The notes beneath the pieces are model-generated. The model was not told the origin of the DNA, did not search any database, and saw nothing but the letters and a program-made list of their open reading frames with translations. Both the position numbers and the translations under genes were made by a program. From Echinometra lucunter (taxonomy: Eukaryota; Echinodermata; Echinoidea; Camarodonta; Echinometridae): 64,000 nt of DNA. The DNA lies in the NCBI GenBank assembly GCA_029962745.1, contig CM057159.1, forward strand, positions 31,015,905 to 31,079,904, given 5' to 3'. This document shows positions 59,552 to 64,000 of this stretch, one piece after another (within the stretch, counting starts at the first letter, position 1; every line of letters begins with the position of its first letter).

Positions 59552-60137
59552 AGAGAATATTAATACCCCAAACAAATTTCATTAGGAGTGAGCCGACATG
59601 TTCCGCCTATCGCGCAGCCGTTGGGGTTCACGGGTGCGTGTTGGCACAAACCAAAACAAACCAAAGAAAACGATGACTTTTAATCATTTATCTTGCCCCA
59701 TCGGGGTACTATCTGATGATTCGAAGCATAATGGATATCATAACAGAATTAATCTCAACTCCTTTCCTTTCAGAGGTATGACTAATATATAAACCTTTCG
59801 CTTTTCTTCTCTCTTTTCCCATGACGAGATATATTACTTTATTTTCATTATGAACGTATGAACGTCTCGGTAGTTTCCGGATGCTTTGGAAATGATATGA
59901 TTATTGATGAAAATTCAGAGAAGTAAAAGATATGAAATATGTAAGAAACATTGTTTAAAGAAAGATTTTTTCAAAGAACAAAGTGATATCTTCATATTCA
60001 CAAATAAGCATAAGATTCTAGAGGGGTAAGCAAGGAGGCACATGCCCCAACCCCACCCCTTTCCCTCTTAGGATGGGGGTAGGGAGCACAAAAGGAGAAA
60101 GACCTTTTTCATCCACCATGTCTGATCTGATCGATTA

Positions 60138-60168
<31 letters not shown>

Positions 60169-60175
60169 ACACACG
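60138..60175 (+). repeat. C homopolymer followed by CA repeat
   Basis: About 17 C then about 10 CA units. Other C or G homopolymers of 10-20 bases lie at 10806, 22528, 38058 and 41380. Confidence 0.93.
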
Positions 60176-60623
60176 CACTCACGGCCACAATGCATCGTAT
60201 ATGGGAGAACCTAATATGCACGATCCATTACTGATAAATGTTCTAGTTGGAGTTGCAGCATAATGCTGTTAGAATTACATTATATTTCCAAGCTTTTTCA
60301 CTGCAATTTTCCCCCACGTCAAGACCCCTTAGTTACCCCTTATTCCAAACGACAGCAAAATGCCTTAGAAATAGATCGCATAGAAAGTGAGTCATACATT
60401 ACGTTTCAAATATACTAGAAAGAACGAAAATCTTGTGAATGAAAAACATCGCCTGAGTCACTTGATAAACTCTAATGTGTCTCAGTCAACATTCTGATTT
60501 GCGTTTGATTGTTCTGATTCTTCGTGCAATGAGACATAAACTATGGTGAATTAGATAATCGCATCTTCCCGCCAAAAATGGATCACGTGCGATTCCTCTC
60601 TCCTCTAACTTTATCAGGGACCA

Positions 60624-60757
60624 GGGCTGCGTTTCACGAAACCGTCATAAGTCTAAGCTCATGGACATCCCATTGAAACGCGTGTTAATTCTACAACACG
60701 CATTTCAATGGGATGTCCAAGAAGTTAGACTTATGACGGTTTCGTGAAACGCAGCCC
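60624..60757. mobile_element. 134-bp near-perfect hairpin element
   Basis: GGGCTGCGTTTCACGAAACC at the left and its exact complement at the right begin an inverted repeat of about 60 bases per arm around a short loop. Only a few mismatches interrupt it. A related weaker hairpin with CATGAAACCTTACTAAG / TTCATGAA ends lies at 3160-3262, consistent with a dispersed family. Confidence 0.7.
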
Positions 60758-63700
60758 AGATTTATTATTCTGCAATTTTTTGAGAAGAGGAAAAAGCGCA
60801 GAAATTAGATAAATATGATCAGAAAAACAGTGATTTCTTGAGAGATATACGTTGCGTGTTTAATCTAGTTTAAAGGACGAATTTAGTTTCATTTATAAAG
60901 ATGATCACAGAAAAAACAATGATTTAATTCAGTACGGAACCTGGGAAACATTTACTCGGCGTACTGAGCGTAGGCCCTATATCAGCTTCGGCTTGTTTCA
61001 TTCTCCGGTGACTATTTCTATGTGTGTATTCTAAATTGGCCTTAACTTGTAGATAATCTGTTTACTTGTCAAGAAGAAAATCATACATATATATCATTTT
61101 CATCTGTTTTTGTAGTAATGCTTATGATTATGTAATGTCCTTGTGTTTCCTTTCTTTCTGTTGATAGTGAAAACATACGAATATAGATTTAAATTTGCAT
61201 GCAGTATGATTGGGTACATCAATGGTAAACAGTGTTCTTTATGTCACTCATTCACATTTTTCTATCCAAGATACTGTTCAACTTGACCTAGACTGCACGA
61301 CATCTGACGCGTAAGAGGACAGGCTTTAAATTGAGAGGAATGTCGCTTCCAAAAGGCAGCTCATCTAACAGCCCTAAGCAAAAGATCAGAGCTCTGATAT
61401 CTTAAGAAATAAATCAACTAGGCCTACTGAGTGCTTTTGAATGGGAATTTTTTGAAAGGTTGTTTTCCACATTCAAGTGTAAAGTAAAAGCAAAGCAACC
61501 CCCCAAAAAACAACAGCAACAACAGCGAACACAAAAAAGAAGAAGAAAAAAAAAAAGAAAAAAAAAACACCACACACAGAAACAAAACGAATCTAAAAAA
61601 AGCAAAAATTGGCATAACCCCAATCAACAAAGATAACAAAAAACAATAACAACAACTGAAACATTGTAAATAATCGCATTTATTATTTCATATCTAAAAT
61701 TATAGTACATTACAGCAAAGAATGAAAACAGGGAAATGAAAATATAAAGGGAATGGCGTAAGCCATTAACCTGGCTTTTCAAGGCAGAACCCTCATAGAT
61801 CTAGACTCTAAAACATACTGTACTGAATACTAATCATATGGAATAAAATCTATGCTATAAGTACACGTATCGTCACATGCATGCATGACAAGGGAAGAGC
61901 ATTTGAAAATGCAAGAAGCATCAAACTGGATTTGATACGTTCTTGCCCTAAATCATCTTCACACGCTGGTTGTGATGCTATGTGTGAAGTCAGCCTACCC
62001 AGGGCGAGCCCATGGCTTCACGGCTACGAAGAGATACCAAAACAAAGAGATGAGTTTAGCCTCCTCTACACGAACCCCCTGTCATGATTGATGGGTCACA
62101 GAACAGAGAAATAATCAAATTATTGAGAAAATTCGCAAAGTAATTAATGCGCCATATCTTGTTGATACCCCAACTCGGTGAAAGCAACCCAGGGCGTTCA
62201 ACGTTACAGTGTATCGTAACAGCAATGAAAAATAATATTTGGTATAAGAAGTTAGAAGGGATGTGTTTTCATTCCCACTTCTGTTTACCACACAGAGGAA
62301 AAAAACGAGGTCAGGATTTATATAACTGGAATAATGTCCTTTGGGATAATCTTCGATGTCATATTAACTTTTCTAGATTTCAATTTAGAATTAGCCCTGT
62401 TTTTTCAACCTTTGTCATGTTTCTAGACGTTCGTCAAAGAAAAACCAAAGTCAAAATCTTTGGCTGACTTGTTTGTTGTTTGTTTGTTGAACACTCGATT
62501 TGGATGCCCCGAAGTAAGTCAGGGAAATCTGGGGCAGGTGAAATAATTGAACATTATTTCATCAAACTTTTCATGGTTTGTACAAGAATGCAACGTTGTG
62601 TCATATAAACGATTGTGAAGGACTGTAATGATAATGGTATGTAGTAATAAGAGTAAAAGTGATTATGAAGATAATGATGGTGATTTTATTGATTGTGGTG
62701 GAGGTGACGATCATATAGCGGTTTAATGATGATGGCAGTTGTATTGAGATGGCACTGGTGTTAATGTTGCTAGCATGAGTAGTGATTATGAATTTAGTTG
62801 GAGCGATGGTATTGAAAGTAGGGACTGAAAAAAAAAAAAACAGAAGCAAAGATAAGAAGCAGTAATAAAATTCAAAGGCGTTCTGAACCCGTGTCTGTTC
62901 ACGGTTATTACCCCTTCCTCACATCATGATGTACCTAGAGGCACATGGAAGAGGTCTGAAAACATGTTGATTTATCATCAAACACTGTCTTGTAGTTTGT
63001 TTTTACAACATACATGTTTCATGACTCTCTCTTTCTCTCTCCCTCCTAAATTTCGAATAAAATTACACAAGGGTATAAACCGCGAGCATGCATGGGTTTA
63101 ATGAATACATCAAGCTCTGATCAACAACGAAAATGATAAGGGGGAGGTCGAAAATGTCGTCTTCTCTCTCTCCTTTTCTCTTCTCTTCTCTCTATCTCTC
63201 TCTCTCTCTCTGTCTTTCTCCCCTCCCCTTCTTACGACATTTCCTGTCTGGCGACAAGGCTGGATTGTCTACTATTGTTTCAGGCCTTTCCATCTATTGC
63301 TTTGTGCATCCTGGATGATTTTTACGACTTAAGAATCATGTTGTACAAGCTAGACGACACAGAATAAGTTCAAAGGCAGATCTTGAGGTTAGTTAAGGAT
63401 TGTTCTTGAGGTATTCGGTTCAATGCCCGGCTCAGATGAGGGTATAGGTCTATACCGGAATTTCCGCCATATAATAATTCCCCGTCTAGATTTCTCATGG
63501 TTGTTCCTTGGCTCGTTTTCATCTTCTCTTTCTTTTACTGGGAGGAATTTCATAGAAGAAGAATTGGTCACGTGAGCTGTGGATGATGTTACGCATGAGA
63601 GACGCCACCTATGGAAACTAAAGCTGAAATTTTGATGAGGGATGGTTGTGAACCTAACCGCTAATTTTCATAGAGGTCTGACAAAGTCCTCTGTAAAGTA

Positions 63701-64000
63701 TTCCCTCCCTCTCATGCAAATATAGAGCTGAAATAAATCGCTGTGTCTCGATTTAGTTTCGTGGCGGCATGAAAACGTAAATTCTGTAGGATTATCATTG
63801 TTGAGAAGTATTTATTTTTCACTCTGTATCATGTTATGATGCCCAACCTACACAGACAGCAGGAATCCACCAAGTTTTTAATTTGCCTCTATTGCTCCAG
63901 AAGATGATGACTCTCTGCAATGTGTATATTTTTGGTATGGTGTTATGGCCACTCTCCGACCCCTGAATCACGTTTATTTTCCTTCTTTCCCCCTTGTCTT
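60758..64000. other. unannotated non-coding stretch to the window end
   Basis: An A-rich region (61500-61660), ATG/ATT-type degenerate triplet sequence (62625-62850) and a CT run (63162-63214). The open frame at 62147-62467 (106 codons) has balanced composition but no recognised family. A B-box-like GGTTCAATGCC near 63418 may be SINE debris. Confidence 0.4.

Noticed and set aside
62147..62467. 106-codon open frame
   Set aside because: Composition is plausible for a protein but I recognise no motif, and nothing around it supports a gene.

Overview
The window is eukaryotic nuclear DNA: AT-rich, almost without long open frames, and full of introns-and-intergenic style sequence, short foldback transposons, tRNA-derived SINEs, LINE debris, minisatellites and long GA/CT, AT, ATT and pentanucleotide microsatellites. 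Nothing bacterial or viral was seen. The one gene I can identify encodes a metazoan-type protein, and the repeat style (TTAA-flanked foldbacks, tRNA-head SINEs with microsatellite tails, clusters of TTCGTTATTCCGAA) looks most like a marine invertebrate deuterostome, probably an echinoderm. The species guess is an inference of low certainty.

Gene content: the last two coding exons of a C20orf27 (UPF0687 family) homologue lie on the + strand at 19386-19514 and 21758-21861. Their splice phases agree, the final exon ends in TGA at 21859-21861, and the intron between them holds a 500-base run of N (21001-21500) that is an assembly gap. I did not find the upstream exons in 1-19385; they may lie before the window or be too short or diverged to recognise. 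Downstream of 21861 there is presumably a 3' UTR of unknown length. No second gene could be supported, so about 42 kb to the right of this gene (21.9-64 kb) appears gene-poor.

Mobile elements by region: 1.5-3.3 kb has a local duplication and two foldbacks; 4.9-9.0 kb has two copies of a 405-bp TTAA-flanked MITE (family A) and a 593-bp mariner-like palindrome; 9.9-13.2 kb has two copies of TTAA family B around a 49-bp minisatellite of about 23 units (11.2-12.3 kb); 15.8-20.1 kb has small TTAA elements (family E), a diverged A relative and a SINE interrupted by another MITE; 26-27.4 kb has E and A copies; 29.4-30.5 kb has a 5'-truncated LINE with clear target-site duplication followed directly by a SINE; 32.6, 36.1, 40.3, 40.8, 41.7, 42.9, 46.6, 49.2, 52.6, 54.6, 57.5 and 60.6 kb each hold a foldback element. 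At least five families are bounded by TTAA, which is the clearest theme of the window.

No operon-like or multi-gene system is present. The most noteworthy material is the transposon biology: several short element families with readable termini and target duplications, one nested insertion that orders two families in time, a 269-bp element with a 9-bp target duplication, and an ACGTC-rich 927-bp element. All similarity statements are by eye, without database searches.
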